The notes below the pieces were generated by a model. That model was not told the origin of the DNA and made no database searches. It saw only the letters and a list, made by a program, of their open reading frames with translations. 45,219 bases of DNA, from positions 1 to 45,219 of the forward strand of contig JANYBC010000256.1 of assembly GCA_025360965.1 (NCBI GenBank). Direction: 5' to 3'. Shown here one piece after another: positions 16,536 through 25,197 of the stretch (the first letter of the stretch is position 1; every line of letters starts with the position of its first letter). This DNA comes from Anaeromyxobacter sp. Its GTDB lineage: Bacteria; Myxococcota; Myxococcia; Myxococcales; Anaeromyxobacteraceae. The position numbers and the translations under genes were made by a program.

Positions 16536-17452
16536 GGCTCCTCGCGGACCGAGTGGATCCAGCCCTCGCAGCGCGGCACGTCGTGGGGGACGCCCTGGAA
16601 GCCGTCGGCCGCGGCGGCCGCAGCGCCCACCGCCGCGAGCAGCGCCTTGAGGTGGTCGCCGGTGCCGTCCTCGATGATGGGGGCGGCCTGCTCAATCTGG
16701 AACTCGATGCGCGCGGCGCTCCGCAGCACGCGCAGGACGGTGGCTCGGGCCGAGCGGCGCGACCCGCCGGCCGCGTCGTCGCTGGTGTCGCCCTGGCCGC
16801 AAAGCGCCCGGGCCACGTGCGCCGGCCGGACCTCGACCAGCGTGGCGCCTGTGCTGCGCGGCGGCTCCCACGGCACGAAGGCGGCGTCGAGCCTGGCCAT
16901 GGTCACCAGGCCAAAGAAGGTGCGGCGCATGGCCCGCGGCGCGGTCGGCGGCAGCGGCTCGGCCCGGTAGGCGTCGGTGACGCGGCGCTGGTCCCTGCCC
17001 AGCTCGGCGCGCAGCCGGGAGGCGCCGCCGGAGAAGTCGCCGGTCTCGCCGAGGAAGCGCTCTTCGAGGAGCTTCCCGAGCACGGCCGGGCCGCGCAGCC
17101 CCTGGCGGAGCAGGCCGAGCTGGCGCAGGTGGGTCTCGGGTAGTGAGAGCGGGAAGTCGACCCCGACCACCAGCCGGCCCTCGGCCCAGCGCAGCTGCTC
17201 CTCCAGCCAGCCGGCGAAGCGGGCGCGCACGTCGCGGCGCCCGGGCGCGTCGCTGAAGGGTCGCCAGAGCCGGGCCAGCCGGGCCCGGTCCTTCTCGCAC
17301 TCAAGGCTGGCGGCCACGATCTTGTTGCCCGCCCCCTCCACGCCGCTCCAGGCGAGGCCGATGAAGGTGCCCCGGCCCGGCAGCGCCAGCCTGGGTGCTG
17401 GGACCCGCCCGTAGACGGCGCTGGCCCCCCCCTGCTCGTGTTGGTCGGCCAC
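16520..17452 (-). CDS. DUF429 family protein
   Basis: A 310-residue protein matching the DUF429 pattern (RNase H-like fold, proposed nuclease): an N-terminal FIGLAWSGVEG strand-turn with an acidic position later at GVDFPLSLP, a middle RRTFFGLVTMARL, then LVEVRPAH and a C-terminal DGTGDHLKALLAAVGAAAAA helix followed by CEGWIHSV. The spacing of acidic residues is compatible with metal binding but activity is unproven for the family. Coupled with a UDG-fold gene, so a role in nucleic-acid repair is a reasonable guess only. Confidence 0.8.
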   Translation of the reverse strand: MADQHEQGGASAVYGRVPAPRLALPGRGTFIGLAWSGVEGAGNKIVAASLECEKDRARLARLWRPFSDAPGRRDVRARFAGWLEEQLRWAEGRLVVGVDFPLSLPETHLRQLGLLRQGLRGPAVLGKLLEERFLGETGDFSGGASRLRAELGRDQRRVTDAYRAEPLPPTAPRAMRRTFFGLVTMARLDAAFVPWEPPRSTGATLVEVRPAHVARALCGQGDTSDDAAGGSRRSARATVLRVLRSAARIEFQIEQAAPIIEDGTGDHLKALLAAVGAAAAAADGFQGVPHDVPRCEGWIHSVREEPWRAS

Positions 17453-17492
17453 GCACCGCGTTTACAGTCCCCCCCGAGCGGGTGTCAACGAA

Positions 17493-17509
17493 CCGACCCG
17501 AATGGTCGG
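17493..17509 (+). promoter_or_regulatory. Small palindrome in divergent promoter gap
   Basis: CCGACC-cgaat-GGTCGG, a perfect 6-bp inverted repeat, lies in the 94-bp gap between the DUF429 gene and the response regulator. It may be an operator for either gene; it shares GGTCGG with the REP-like element but not its GAGAGTA part. Confidence 0.3.
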
Positions 17510-17532
17510 GCGCCCACCGGGCCGTCTCGGTC

Positions 17533-17538
17533 GATAAT
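17533..17538 (+). promoter_or_regulatory. -10 box of the response regulator gene
   Basis: GATAAT ends 8 nt before the ATG at 17547; no Shine-Dalgarno sequence is seen, so the transcript may be leaderless or nearly so. Confidence 0.4.
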
Positions 17539-17546
17539 GGGCCAGC

Positions 17547-17918
17547 ATGGTCTCGCCCCTCCACATCATGCTGGTCGAGGACGACCCCTCGATCCAGGGC
17601 GCCGTCTCGCTGCTGCTGGAGCGCGAGGGCTTCAGGGTCAGCTGCGCCGGCAACGGCGCCGAGGCGCTGCGCCTGCTCGGCGGCGGCGACGACCCCGCCC
17701 TGATCCTGCTCGACATGATCATGCCGGTGATGAACGGCCTGGAGTTCAGGATCGCCCAGCACCGCGACGCCCGGCTGGCCGCCATCCCGGTGGTGGTCCT
17801 CTCGGACATGCCCGGCGCCGAGGAGACCGACCATCTCCCGCCGCCCAGCGCGGTCATGCCCAAGCCCTTCGACATCGATCAGCTGCTGGCGGCCGTCGAG
17901 AAGCACCGCCTCCACTGA
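17547..17918 (+). CDS. Single-domain response regulator
   Basis: A 123-residue receiver domain without an output domain. Acidic pair VEDDPS, phospho-acceptor Asp in LILLDMIMPVMNG, the Ser of VVLSDMP at the Thr/Ser switch position, and the conserved Lys in VMPKPFD are all present. Such stand-alone receivers relay phosphate or bind a partner, as CheY does. No kinase is adjacent; the disrupted kinase at 14580-15852 is a candidate only by proximity. Ends 3 bp from the convergent msrQ stop. Confidence 0.92.
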   Translation: MVSPLHIMLVEDDPSIQGAVSLLLEREGFRVSCAGNGAEALRLLGGGDDPALILLDMIMPVMNGLEFRIAQHRDARLAAIPVVVLSDMPGAEETDHLPPPSAVMPKPFDIDQLLAAVEKHRLH

Positions 17919-17921
17919 TCG

Positions 17922-18530
17922 TCAGGTCCGCTGCGGCCCGGTGCGCAGCCGCGCCGCCAGCCGCGCCAGCAGCAACACGCCGATCACCACCGCGAAGATG
18001 GTGGGCTTGAGCCGATCGGCCTTGACCCGCCAGGCGAAGTGGACGACGCCGAGCAGCGCCGCCGCGTAGGCAAGCCGGTGGAGCGCCTTCCAGCGGGCGA
18101 AGCCGAGCCGGCGCACCCACCCGTCGGTGGAGGTGACGGCCAGCGGCAGCAGCAGCAGCAGCGTGGCGAAGCCGACGGTGATGAAGGGGCGCTTCACGAT
18201 GTCGGCGCCGATGGCCTGCAGGTCGAAGAACTGGTCGACGCCGAGATACCAGGTGAAGTGGAGCGCCGCGTAGCTGAAGGCGGTGACGCCGAGCAGACGG
18301 CGCAGCCGGAGCGGCCAGGCCAGCCCGGTCCAGCTTCGCAGCGGCGTGGGCAGGAGCGAGAGGGCGAGGAAGGTGAGGGTCCAGAAGCCGAGCCGGTTGA
18401 GCACCGCCTCGATGGGGTTGGCCCCGAGGCGATGGCGGAGGGTGTCGGCGACGAGCAGCGTCAGGGGGGCCAGCGCCACCACCCAGCCCCCCACCTTGAT
18501 GAGCCGGCTCCGCGCCGGGCCGGAGACCAT
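17922..18530 (-). CDS. msrQ: MsrQ heme membrane subunit of MsrPQ
   Basis: A 202-residue polytopic protein of the ferric-reductase-like family that passes electrons from the respiratory chain to MsrP. Predicted helices begin at VGGWVVALAPLTLLVADTL, LGFWTLTFLALSLLP, LGVTAFSYAALHFTWYLG (heme-ligand His in ALHF), ITVGFATLLLLLPLAVTS, and the pair LAYAAALLGVVHFAWRV, IFAVVIGVLLLARL. WKALHRLAYAA is a family signature with a further His. The ATG at 18530 overlaps the msrP TGA by one base (TGATG). Confidence 0.93.
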   Translation of the reverse strand: MVSGPARSRLIKVGGWVVALAPLTLLVADTLRHRLGANPIEAVLNRLGFWTLTFLALSLLPTPLRSWTGLAWPLRLRRLLGVTAFSYAALHFTWYLGVDQFFDLQAIGADIVKRPFITVGFATLLLLLPLAVTSTDGWVRRLGFARWKALHRLAYAAALLGVVHFAWRVKADRLKPTIFAVVIGVLLLARLAARLRTGPQRT

Positions 18531-19471
18531 CAGTAGAGCTTCCGCGGGTCGAGGCCGGCGTAGAGCGAGGCGACCTCGCCGTAGCCGTTGAAGGGGAGCG
18601 TCTTGCGCTTCAAGAACTCGCCGATGCGCCGCTCGCGGGCCTGGCTCCAGCGCGGGTGGTCGACGGCCGGGTCGACGTTTCCGTAGAAGCCGTACTCGGA
18701 CGGCGCCAGCCGGCTCCAACTGGTGGGCGGCTGCTTCTCGGTGAGGGTGATGCGGACGATCGACTTCACACCCTTGAACCCGTACTTCCACGGCACCACC
18801 AGCCGCAGCGGCGCGCCGTTCTGCCCGGGTAGGACGCGACCGTAGAGCCCGACCGCCAGCAGCGTCAGCGGGTGGGTCGCCTCGTCGATCCGCAGCCCTT
18901 CCACGTAGGGCCAGTCGAGCACGGCGCGGCGCTGGCCGGGGAGCTGCGCCGGGTCGAGCAGCGTCTGGAAGGCCACGAACTTCGCCTTCGAGGTCGGCTC
19001 CACCTGCCGCAGCAGGTCGCCGAGCGGGAACCCGACCCAGGGGATCACCATCGACCAGGCCTCGACGCAGCGCATCCGGTAGACGCGCTCCTCGAGCGGG
19101 AAGCGCTTGATGAGTGCGTCGATGTCGAGGGTGAGCGGCTTCTTCACCTCGCCGTCGATGGTCACCGTCCAGGGGCGCGGCCGCAGCGAGCCGGCCCGCT
19201 GCACCGGGTCCGACTTGTCGGTCCCGAACTCGTAGAAGTTGTTGTAGCTGGTGACGTCGTCCCAGGGCGTGCTGGCCTCCCCGCCGGCCAGCTCCGCGCG
19301 CCTCGCGATCGGCAGCGCCGCACCGCTCGGCGCGGCGGCGGCGGCCGTGCGCTCGGGCCAGGCCAGCGAGAGCGCGCCGGCGGCGCCGAGCATGAGGAAG
19401 TCACGGCGGCGCAGCCAGAGCGCCTCCGGCGTGGTCTCGGACTCCAGGATGTCGGGGCGCCAGCGGGCCAT
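18530..19471 (-). CDS. msrP: MsrP periplasmic methionine sulfoxide reductase
   Basis: A 313-residue molybdopterin enzyme of the sulfite-oxidase fold that reduces Met-sulfoxide in periplasmic proteins. The twin-arginine signal [21 protein letters not shown] directs folded export. The mature part opens with [17 protein letters not shown], and the cysteine that binds the molybdenum is in [38 protein letters not shown] is also diagnostic. I chose the ATG at 19471 because GGAGGAG lies just upstream; the longer frame to 19558 lacks support. Operon with msrQ. Confidence 0.95.
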   Translation of the reverse strand: MARWRPDILESETTPEALWLRRRDFLMLGAAGALSLAWPERTAAAAAPSGAALPIARRAELAGGEASTPWDDVTSYNNFYEFGTDKSDPVQRAGSLRPRPWTVTIDGEVKKPLTLDIDALIKRFPLEERVYRMRCVEAWSMVIPWVGFPLGDLLRQVEPTSKAKFVAFQTLLDPAQLPGQRRAVLDWPYVEGLRIDEATHPLTLLAVGLYGRVLPGQNGAPLRLVVPWKYGFKGVKSIVRITLTEKQPPTSWSRLAPSEYGFYGNVDPAVDHPRWSQARERRIGEFLKRKTLPFNGYGEVASLYAGLDPRKLY

Positions 19472-19491
19472 GATCGGGTTCTCCTCCGGAG

Positions 19492-19497
19492 AGTCTA
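19492..19497 (-). promoter_or_regulatory. -10 box of msrPQ
   Basis: TAGACT on the minus strand, about 20 nt before the msrP ATG, with the ribosome binding site GGAGGAG between. No recognisable -35. The same hexamer precedes rpe. Confidence 0.35.
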
Positions 19498-19611
19498 ACC
19501 ACCGGCCCCGGCCTGCGCCGCCAAGGAAGTCGGCGTCCCCTCTCGCCCGTGCCGGCACCGCGGGCTATGCTCCCCCGCGAAGGTCACCGGCGGCGAGCCG
19601 GGAGGACGGGG

Positions 19612-20151
19612 ATGAAGCAGGCGGGAACCGGATTCGAGGCTCGGGGCGAGCGGGCCCTCTGGAGCGTGCGCTACGTGGTGCTGCTGGCGGTGTTCGGCAG
19701 CCTGGTGGCCTCGCTGGCGGTCTTCTGGATGGCCACGGTGGACACGGTGATCATGGCCAGCCACCTGGTCAGCTACGCCTCACCAAAGCTGGAGATGGCG
19801 GCGCGCGCGGAGCTGAAGCAGGCGACGGTGGGCCACGTCATCGAGATCATCGACGCCTACCTGCTGGCGGCCATCCTGCTGATCTTCGCCCTCGGCCTCT
19901 ACGAGCTCTTCGTCTCCAAGCTCGAGCCGGCCCGCCAAGCCGAGGGATCGGAGAACCTGCTCCTCATCCGCAACCTCGACGACCTCAAGAACCGGCTCGG
20001 CAAGGTGGTCATGCTCATGCTGGTGGTGGCCTTCTTCGAGCGGGTCGTCTCGGTGAAGACCTCGACGCCGCTCGACCTGTTCCTGATCGCCGCGTCCACA
20101 GCCCTGATCGGCCTGGCGCTCTGGCTGACCCACACCAGCGACAAGCACTGA
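19612..20151 (+). CDS. YqhA family membrane protein (UPF0114)
   Basis: A 179-residue protein with about four transmembrane segments (YVVLLAVFGSLVASLAVFWM, AYLLAAILLIFALGLYELFV, KVVMLMLVVAFFERVV, LFLIAASTALIGLALWL), matching the UPF0114/YqhA family throughout (VIEIIDAYLLAAILLIFALGLYELF and NLDDLKNRLGKVV). The family's function is unknown. The ATG at 19612 follows GGAGG at 19601; a TATGCT -10-like box lies at 19566-19571. Confidence 0.88.
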   Translation: MKQAGTGFEARGERALWSVRYVVLLAVFGSLVASLAVFWMATVDTVIMASHLVSYASPKLEMAARAELKQATVGHVIEIIDAYLLAAILLIFALGLYELFVSKLEPARQAEGSENLLLIRNLDDLKNRLGKVVMLMLVVAFFERVVSVKTSTPLDLFLIAASTALIGLALWLTHTSDKH

Positions 20152-20190
20152 CGGGCCGGGGAGGGCCTGCGCCAGCCCCCAACCGCCGGG

Positions 20191-21180
20191 CTACTTCTTC
20201 GCCGCCCGGCACTGGTCGCGGGCCACCTTGACCTCGTCGAACCAGGCGGCCGGCACCACGCCCCCGCGCACCACCGGATAGCTCCGCTCCATCACCTCGC
20301 GCCACGGCTTCGGGTCGACGCTCACCACCTGCAGCCCCTGCTTCTTCATGGCCGCCACCGCGTCGACGTTGAGCTTGCGCACCTCGGCGTCGACCTTCAC
20401 CCCGAGCTCGACGGCGATGGCCTGCAGCTTGGTCCGCAGCTCCGGGCTGATCTTCTCCCAGGCGTCCTTGCGGACGATGGTGGCCCCGTAGAAGTAGCCC
20501 CAGGCCAGGTCGACCATGTTGTCGGCCTTCTCGAAGAGCCGGGCGGTGAGGATGTAGAGGGGCACGTTGGTGATGCAGTTGATCATGCCGGTCTGGAGGG
20601 ACGGCACCACGTCGGTGGAGGAGAGGACCACCGGCCTGAAGCCGGCGGCGCGCCAGGCGTCGACGCTCTTGGGATCACCCTCCCAGGCGAAGACCTTGGC
20701 GCTGGCCGCCTCCATCTCGGCCGGCGTCCGGTAGGGCTTGTCGCAGAACATCGACATGGCGCCGATGCGGCTCCACTGGAGCACCACGTAATTCTTGGCC
20801 TCGAAGGCCGCCTCGATCCTGGCCCGGGACTTCTGGAAGGTGCACTCCACCTCGGCCTCGTCGGTGAAGAACATGGGCAGCGAGAACATCTGCGGCTCGG
20901 GCAGGATGTCGTGCATGCCGATGTTGGAGATGGAGGAGGCCTGCAGCTGGCCGATCCCCATCTTCCGGACCATGTCGCCCTCGCTCCCCTGGGTGCCGCC
21001 GGCGTAGACCCGCAGCTTGACCTGGCCACCGGAGGCCTGCTCCCAGCGCTGGCCCATCTCCTTCAATATCTCGTGCCAGGTCGAGCCGGCCGGCGCCAGC
21101 GTCCCGAGCTTGATGGTGACCTGGGCCTGCGCGGTGGAGGCGGCGAGGGCGACGAGGGCGACGAGGAGGAGCTTCTTCAC
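20191..21180 (-). CDS. dctP: TRAP transporter substrate-binding protein DctP
   Basis: A 329-residue periplasmic solute-binding protein of the DctP family. Signal peptide VKKLLLVALVALAASTAQAQ, then the opening TIKLGTLAPAGSTWHEILK, the GTQGSEGDMVRKMGIGQLQ segment and the VVPSLQTGMINCITNVPLYI block that forms the ligand cleft. I chose the GTG at 21180 with AGGAG 8 nt upstream, since the frame to 21258 would bury the signal peptide. It is 34 bp downstream of tatT on the same strand. In this subtype (with TatT) the ligand may be hydrophobic rather than a C4-dicarboxylate, an inference from the Treponema TatPT system. Confidence 0.92.
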   Translation of the reverse strand: MKKLLLVALVALAASTAQAQVTIKLGTLAPAGSTWHEILKEMGQRWEQASGGQVKLRVYAGGTQGSEGDMVRKMGIGQLQASSISNIGMHDILPEPQMFSLPMFFTDEAEVECTFQKSRARIEAAFEAKNYVVLQWSRIGAMSMFCDKPYRTPAEMEAASAKVFAWEGDPKSVDAWRAAGFRPVVLSSTDVVPSLQTGMINCITNVPLYILTARLFEKADNMVDLAWGYFYGATIVRKDAWEKISPELRTKLQAIAVELGVKVDAEVRKLNVDAVAAMKKQGLQVVSVDPKPWREVMERSYPVVRGGVVPAAWFDEVKVARDQCRAAKK

Positions 21181-21214
21181 TGGGTACTCCTGGCTGGGAC
21201 GGTGGCTGTGGCGG

Positions 21215-22126
21215 CTAGAGGAAGAGGTCGTCGGCGTGATCGAGCAGCAGCCGCGCACGGCGCTGGGCCAGGGTGTTGACGAGCCGGAAGCGCGGGGCGT
21301 CGTCGAGGTCGGCCTTCAGGACCTCCTCGAGGAGGGCGGTGAAGGCGGCCCGGTCCTGCGCCTGCACCAGCAGCCCCTCGGCCAGGGAGACGCGCGGGCC
21401 GAGCTTCTGATTCATGGAGAGCTGCAGGGCCCGGTCGTAGTGGGCCCGGACCCTGGCCGTGCCGCCGCCTTCGCGCTCGCCGCGGGTGGCGTCGTAGGCG
21501 ATGAAGAACTCGTGCAGCGCGCCCTCGCTCCAGCCCTCGTCGAGGGCCAGCGCCCGCTCCATCATCGCCACCGGGGCCGGGAGCTCGGCCACCAACCCCA
21601 GGTCGGCCTTGCCGCTGACGATCGAGAGCGTCCAGGCCGAGGCGGTCCAGTAGAGGGAGGGGACATCCTCCTTTTTCGCCGCCGCCAGCGACTGCGGCAG
21701 GTCCTTCATGGTCTTGAGCCTTCGCCCCAGCCCGTCACGCTGCTCGTCGAGCGCCCGCAGGCCGTAGTCGCGGGCCCGCAGGAAGAGCCGCTTGGCACGG
21801 GCCCGGAGCGCCTTCGACTCCGCCAGCTTCCCGTCGAGGTCGGCGGCGTCGGCGTCGGCCGCCACGAAGGCGTAGGCGTACTGCGTGTAGCCGCTGCAGA
21901 GCGCCACCAGCAGGTGCTCGTTGCCCGGGTCGGAGGCGAGCACCGCCTCCATGGTCTTCAAGCCGAACGGGACGGCGTCCCGGACCAGCTCGGGGTCATC
22001 GTCGGTGGCGTAGGTGTCGCCGCCGGAGGTGAGCGCGCTGGCCGCCACCCTGGCGGCGAGCGTGGTGCAGCCCCCCGCCGAGGCGAGCGTGAGCATGGAG
22101 ATGACGAGGAGCTGGCGACGTGGCAT
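21215..22126 (-). CDS. TRAP-associated TPR lipoprotein TatT
   Basis: A 303-residue lipoprotein of the TatT family. The signal LLVISMLTLASAGGC ends in a lipobox cysteine; the body contains several TPR-like helix pairs (EHLLVALCSGYTQYAYAFV, AKRLFLRARDYGLRALDEQ, APVAMMERALALDEGWSEGALHEFFIAYD). In Treponema pallidum TatT forms a trimer that docks the TRAP binding protein TatP; here the same trio (tatT, dctP, fused QM permease) is present but the permease is on the opposite strand. Its start lies 34 bp from the permease start chosen below, so the promoters overlap. Confidence 0.88.
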   Translation of the reverse strand: MPRRQLLVISMLTLASAGGCTTLAARVAASALTSGGDTYATDDDPELVRDAVPFGLKTMEAVLASDPGNEHLLVALCSGYTQYAYAFVAADADAADLDGKLAESKALRARAKRLFLRARDYGLRALDEQRDGLGRRLKTMKDLPQSLAAAKKEDVPSLYWTASAWTLSIVSGKADLGLVAELPAPVAMMERALALDEGWSEGALHEFFIAYDATRGEREGGGTARVRAHYDRALQLSMNQKLGPRVSLAEGLLVQAQDRAAFTALLEEVLKADLDDAPRFRLVNTLAQRRARLLLDHADDLFL

Positions 22127-22202
22127 GGGACTATTCCATCGACGAGTTCATGGTACTCATATGCCCCCCGCCGGGCCGGGGGTCAAATACATCGAAATCC
22201 CC
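22127..22202. promoter_or_regulatory. AT-richer divergent region of the TRAP genes
   Basis: The short stretch between tatT and dctQM is noticeably less GC-rich than its surroundings (for example around 22130-22160 and 22183-22200) and must hold the promoter of tatT-dctP and probably of dctQM. I find no convincing -35/-10 pair or sigma54 site; a TGGTAC at 22151 has the wrong spacing to a GC for -24/-12. Confidence 0.3.
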
Positions 22203-24062
22203 GTGAATACAGCTCACTCCTCCGATCCCGCCGACCTCCACGTCAAGCCCGGCACCCGCCTCGAGCGTGGGCTGGTGACCCTGCTCCTGCTGGCCATGAT
22301 CGCGCTGCCGGCCGCCTCGACGCTGGCCCGGCGCTTCCTCGGCCGCGACCTGCCCGGCGCCTCGGTGCTGGCCCAGCACATCACCCTCTGGGTCGGCTTC
22401 CTCGGCGCCCTGCTGGCCACCGCCTCGGAGCGCCACCTCGGCCTCTCCACGCTCGGCGTGTTGGCGGACGGCCCGGTGCGCCGCGCCCTCCACGCCTTCA
22501 GCCAGATCGCCAGCGCCGCCGCCTGCGGCCTGCTCACTTGGGCCTCCCTCAAGCTGGTCGAGGTGGAGTGGGGCAGCCAGGGCGAGGTGGCCTTCGGCAT
22601 CCGGGTGGCCTGGAGCCAGCTGGTGATGCCGGCCGGCTTCGCGGTGATGGCGCTCCGCTTCGCCTGGATGGCCGGCGCCTGCCCGCTCAAGCGCGGCGCC
22701 TGGTGCTGGGGACCGCGCGCGCTGGCGCTGGCCGCCATCCCGCTGGTCTTCCTGCTCGGCCGGGTGACCCCCACCGGCGGGGTGGTGACGGTGCTGCTGC
22801 TGGTGACCTTGGCTGCCTTCCTGGTCGGCGCGCCGGTCTTCGTCGCCATGAGCGGCGTGGCCATGGCGCTCTTCTTCCGCGACGGCGGCGCCTCCACCAT
22901 CGCCGCGGTCCCGACCGCCACCTTCAACCTGGTCTCCTCCTCCACCCTGCCGGCCATCCCGCTCCTCACCGTGGCCGGCTACGTGCTGGCCGAGGGGGGC
23001 GCGGCCAGGCGGCTGGTGCGGGCCTACAAGGGGATGTTCGGCTGGATGCCGGGCGGCGTGGCGGTGATGGCGACCATGGTCTGCGCCGTCTTCACGACCT
23101 TCACGGGGGCCTCGGGCGTCACCATCCTGGCGGTGGGCGGGCTCTTGCTGCCGGCGCTGCTGGAGGACAAGTACCCGGAGGGCTTCTCGCTCGGCCTGGT
23201 GACCGCCTCCGGCTCGCTCGGACTGCTCTTCCCGCCTTCACTGCCCGTCATCCTATACGCCGTGGTGGCCGGCGCCGCCATCGACCAGCTCTTCATCGGC
23301 GGCCTGCTCCCGGGCCTGCTCATGATCGCGCTGGTGGCCGCCTACGGGGTCTGGACCGGCGTGCGCGCCGGGGCGCCGCGCCAGCGCTTCGAGCCGCGCG
23401 AAGCCTGGTCGGCACTCTGGGCCTCGAAGTGGGATCTCGGCCTGCCGCTGCTGGTGGTGGTCTCGGTCGCCGGCGGCTATGCCACGGTGGTGGAGGCCTC
23501 GGCGCTGGCGGCGGCCTACTCGATCCTGGTCGAGGTGCTGGTCTTCCGCGAGATCAAGCCCTTCCGCGACCTGCCCGGGGTCCTCTCCAGCGCCGCCACC
23601 TTGGTCGGCTCGGTGGTGCTGCTGCTCGGCACGGCGCTGGGCGTGACCAGCTGGTTCGTCGACGCCGAGATCCCGACCCAGCTGGTGGCCTGGATGACCA
23701 CCCACATCCAGAGCCCGGCCCTCTTCCTGCTCATGCTCAACGGCGTGCTGCTGGTGCTGGGGAGCGTGCTGGAGATCTACTCGGCCATCGTGGTGCTGGC
23801 GCCGCTGGTGGCGCCGCTGGGGGTGGCCTACGGCATCGAGCCCATCCACCTCGGGGTGGTCTTCCTCGCCAACCTGGAGCTGGGCTTCCTCTTCCCGCCC
23901 ATGGGGCTCAACCTCTTCCTCTCGGCCCAGCGCTTCCAGAAGCCGCTGCCGCAGCTCTACCGCAACGCCTTCCCCTTCCTGCTCATCATGTCGGCCGGCG
24001 TGCTGGCCATCACCTACCTGCCCATCCTGACCACCGGCGTGGTGCAGCTCTTCGCGCGCTAG
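22161..24062 (+). CDS. Fused TRAP permease DctQM
   Basis: A 633-residue fusion of the small (DctQ) and large (DctM) TRAP permease subunits. Residues ~35-200 carry the four DctQ helices (LVTLLLLAMIALPAASTLARRFLG, ASVLAQHITLWVGFLGALLATASERH); from ~residue 200 the DctM part has FLVGAPVFVAMSGVAMALFF, the conserved TAVPT-like stretch, FTGASGVTILAVGGLLLPAL, ASGSLGLLFPPSLPVILYAV and LGFLFPPMGLNLFLS. The start is uncertain: the ATG at 22161 or the GTG at 22203; neither has a good ribosome binding site. Works with DctP (and TatT) as a sodium-driven importer in the inner membrane. Confidence 0.92.
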   Translation: MPPAGPGVKYIEIPVNTAHSSDPADLHVKPGTRLERGLVTLLLLAMIALPAASTLARRFLGRDLPGASVLAQHITLWVGFLGALLATASERHLGLSTLGVLADGPVRRALHAFSQIASAAACGLLTWASLKLVEVEWGSQGEVAFGIRVAWSQLVMPAGFAVMALRFAWMAGACPLKRGAWCWGPRALALAAIPLVFLLGRVTPTGGVVTVLLLVTLAAFLVGAPVFVAMSGVAMALFFRDGGASTIAAVPTATFNLVSSSTLPAIPLLTVAGYVLAEGGAARRLVRAYKGMFGWMPGGVAVMATMVCAVFTTFTGASGVTILAVGGLLLPALLEDKYPEGFSLGLVTASGSLGLLFPPSLPVILYAVVAGAAIDQLFIGGLLPGLLMIALVAAYGVWTGVRAGAPRQRFEPREAWSALWASKWDLGLPLLVVVSVAGGYATVVEASALAAAYSILVEVLVFREIKPFRDLPGVLSSAATLVGSVVLLLGTALGVTSWFVDAEIPTQLVAWMTTHIQSPALFLLMLNGVLLVLGSVLEIYSAIVVLAPLVAPLGVAYGIEPIHLGVVFLANLELGFLFPPMGLNLFLSAQRFQKPLPQLYRNAFPFLLIMSAGVLAITYLPILTTGVVQLFAR

Positions 24063-24196
24063 CTGACCCGGGGTAAAGCGCCACCCGCTCGGCTTCTCGC
24101 GCGTGGAGCGCCCGCCGCGGGCCGTCGGCGACGCGGCCGCAGGGCCAAGCCGCCGGATCCCCTTCGACTTGTGGAGGCGACTCCGCCCGGCAGCCG

Positions 24197-25138
24197 ATGT
24201 GGGCCCTTGCGCACCGGGCGGCGCTCGCGGCGGGCTGCACCGTCAAGGACGGGCTGAGCGTGCTGGTGACGCAGGAGCCGCCGGGCGCCAACTGCCCGGC
24301 GGGCGGCGTGAGGGTGCAGGTCGGCAGCGGCGCACCCACCTACGTCTGCAACGGCGCCGGCGGCAGCTCCTGCACCATCGTGACCGGGAACTATGGCACC
24401 TCGCTGGTCTGCACCGATGGGACCGCCACCGTGCTCATCCAGACCTACTCGATCGGCGGCACCGTGAGCGGCCTGCTGGGCGACGGAATCTGGCTCTACA
24501 TGTGGGAGCCGGCCGGAGCCCGGAACCAGTTCGTCGCGGCCGACGGCGCCTACGAGTTCTACGGCCTCTCCGACGGCGACTGGTGGGAGCTGGGGTGGGG
24601 CTCGCCGGCCACCATGACGTGCACCGCCTCCACCGACTACGGCCTCATCTCCCGCCAGTCTGTCAGCAGCGCCGACATCACGTGCGCCTGCGCCCAGGGG
24701 CGCGGCAACTGCGACGGCGACCCATCCAACGCCTGCGAGACGACGCTCGCCTCCGACCACGGCAACTGCGGCGGTTGCGGCATCAGCTGCCAGGCGTTGG
24801 AGTCCTGCCTCTCCGGGGTCTGCTCGCGGCCGTCCTACGCGGTCAACGCTGGTCCCGCCTGGAGCGACGATCCCCCTGTCTACAGCTGCCTGGAGGCCTG
24901 CGCCCTGGTCCTGGGTGGGACGGCCTCGGGCTGGTCGTGCTCGACCGAGCCCAACGCCGTCAACCACCTCGCCTGGTACTCGGCCTACGGCAAGGACGAC
25001 CACTGCGGACCCCTCGGGACGCCGCTGCCCGAGGACCAGAACCTCGGCGGCACCTACTTCGGCGGGGGCTACTCGGCCTACGTGAACGACCACTGTGGGC
25101 CGGCGTCGATCAACTACTGCTTCCCGGCGGGTCTCTAA
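24197..25138 (+). CDS. Cysteine-rich putative lipoprotein
   Basis: A 313-residue exported-looking protein with about 25 cysteines. After a very short hydrophobic start (WALAHRAALAAGC, possibly a lipobox AAGC) comes a segment resembling repeats found in myxobacterial surface proteins (LSVLVTQEPPGANCPAGGVRVQVG), then the GNCDGDPSNACET / HGNCGGCGISCQ pattern typical of Cys-rich deltaproteobacterial secreted proteins, and a C-terminal GPAWSDDPPVYSCLEACALVLGG domain. The signal peptide is shorter than usual and no upstream in-frame start exists back to at least 24140, so the 5' end may be trimmed. Function unknown. Confidence 0.7.
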   Translation: MWALAHRAALAAGCTVKDGLSVLVTQEPPGANCPAGGVRVQVGSGAPTYVCNGAGGSSCTIVTGNYGTSLVCTDGTATVLIQTYSIGGTVSGLLGDGIWLYMWEPAGARNQFVAADGAYEFYGLSDGDWWELGWGSPATMTCTASTDYGLISRQSVSSADITCACAQGRGNCDGDPSNACETTLASDHGNCGGCGISCQALESCLSGVCSRPSYAVNAGPAWSDDPPVYSCLEACALVLGGTASGWSCSTEPNAVNHLAWYSAYGKDDHCGPLGTPLPEDQNLGGTYFGGGYSAYVNDHCGPASINYCFPAGL

Positions 25139-25197
25139 CCAGGCCGAGCGCGCCCGAAGGTCGCCCCCGGCCGTGCGCCGCATGGTAACGGTGGGGC

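Noticed and set aside
22151-22164. Sigma54 promoter before dctQM (TGGTAC ... TGC)
   Set aside because: The GG to GC distance is one base short of the required -24/-12 spacing.
21017-24076. A 1019-codon plus-strand frame over the TRAP genes
   Set aside because: It overlaps dctP, tatT and dctQM in wrong frames and shows only low-complexity Arg/Gly/Pro sequence.
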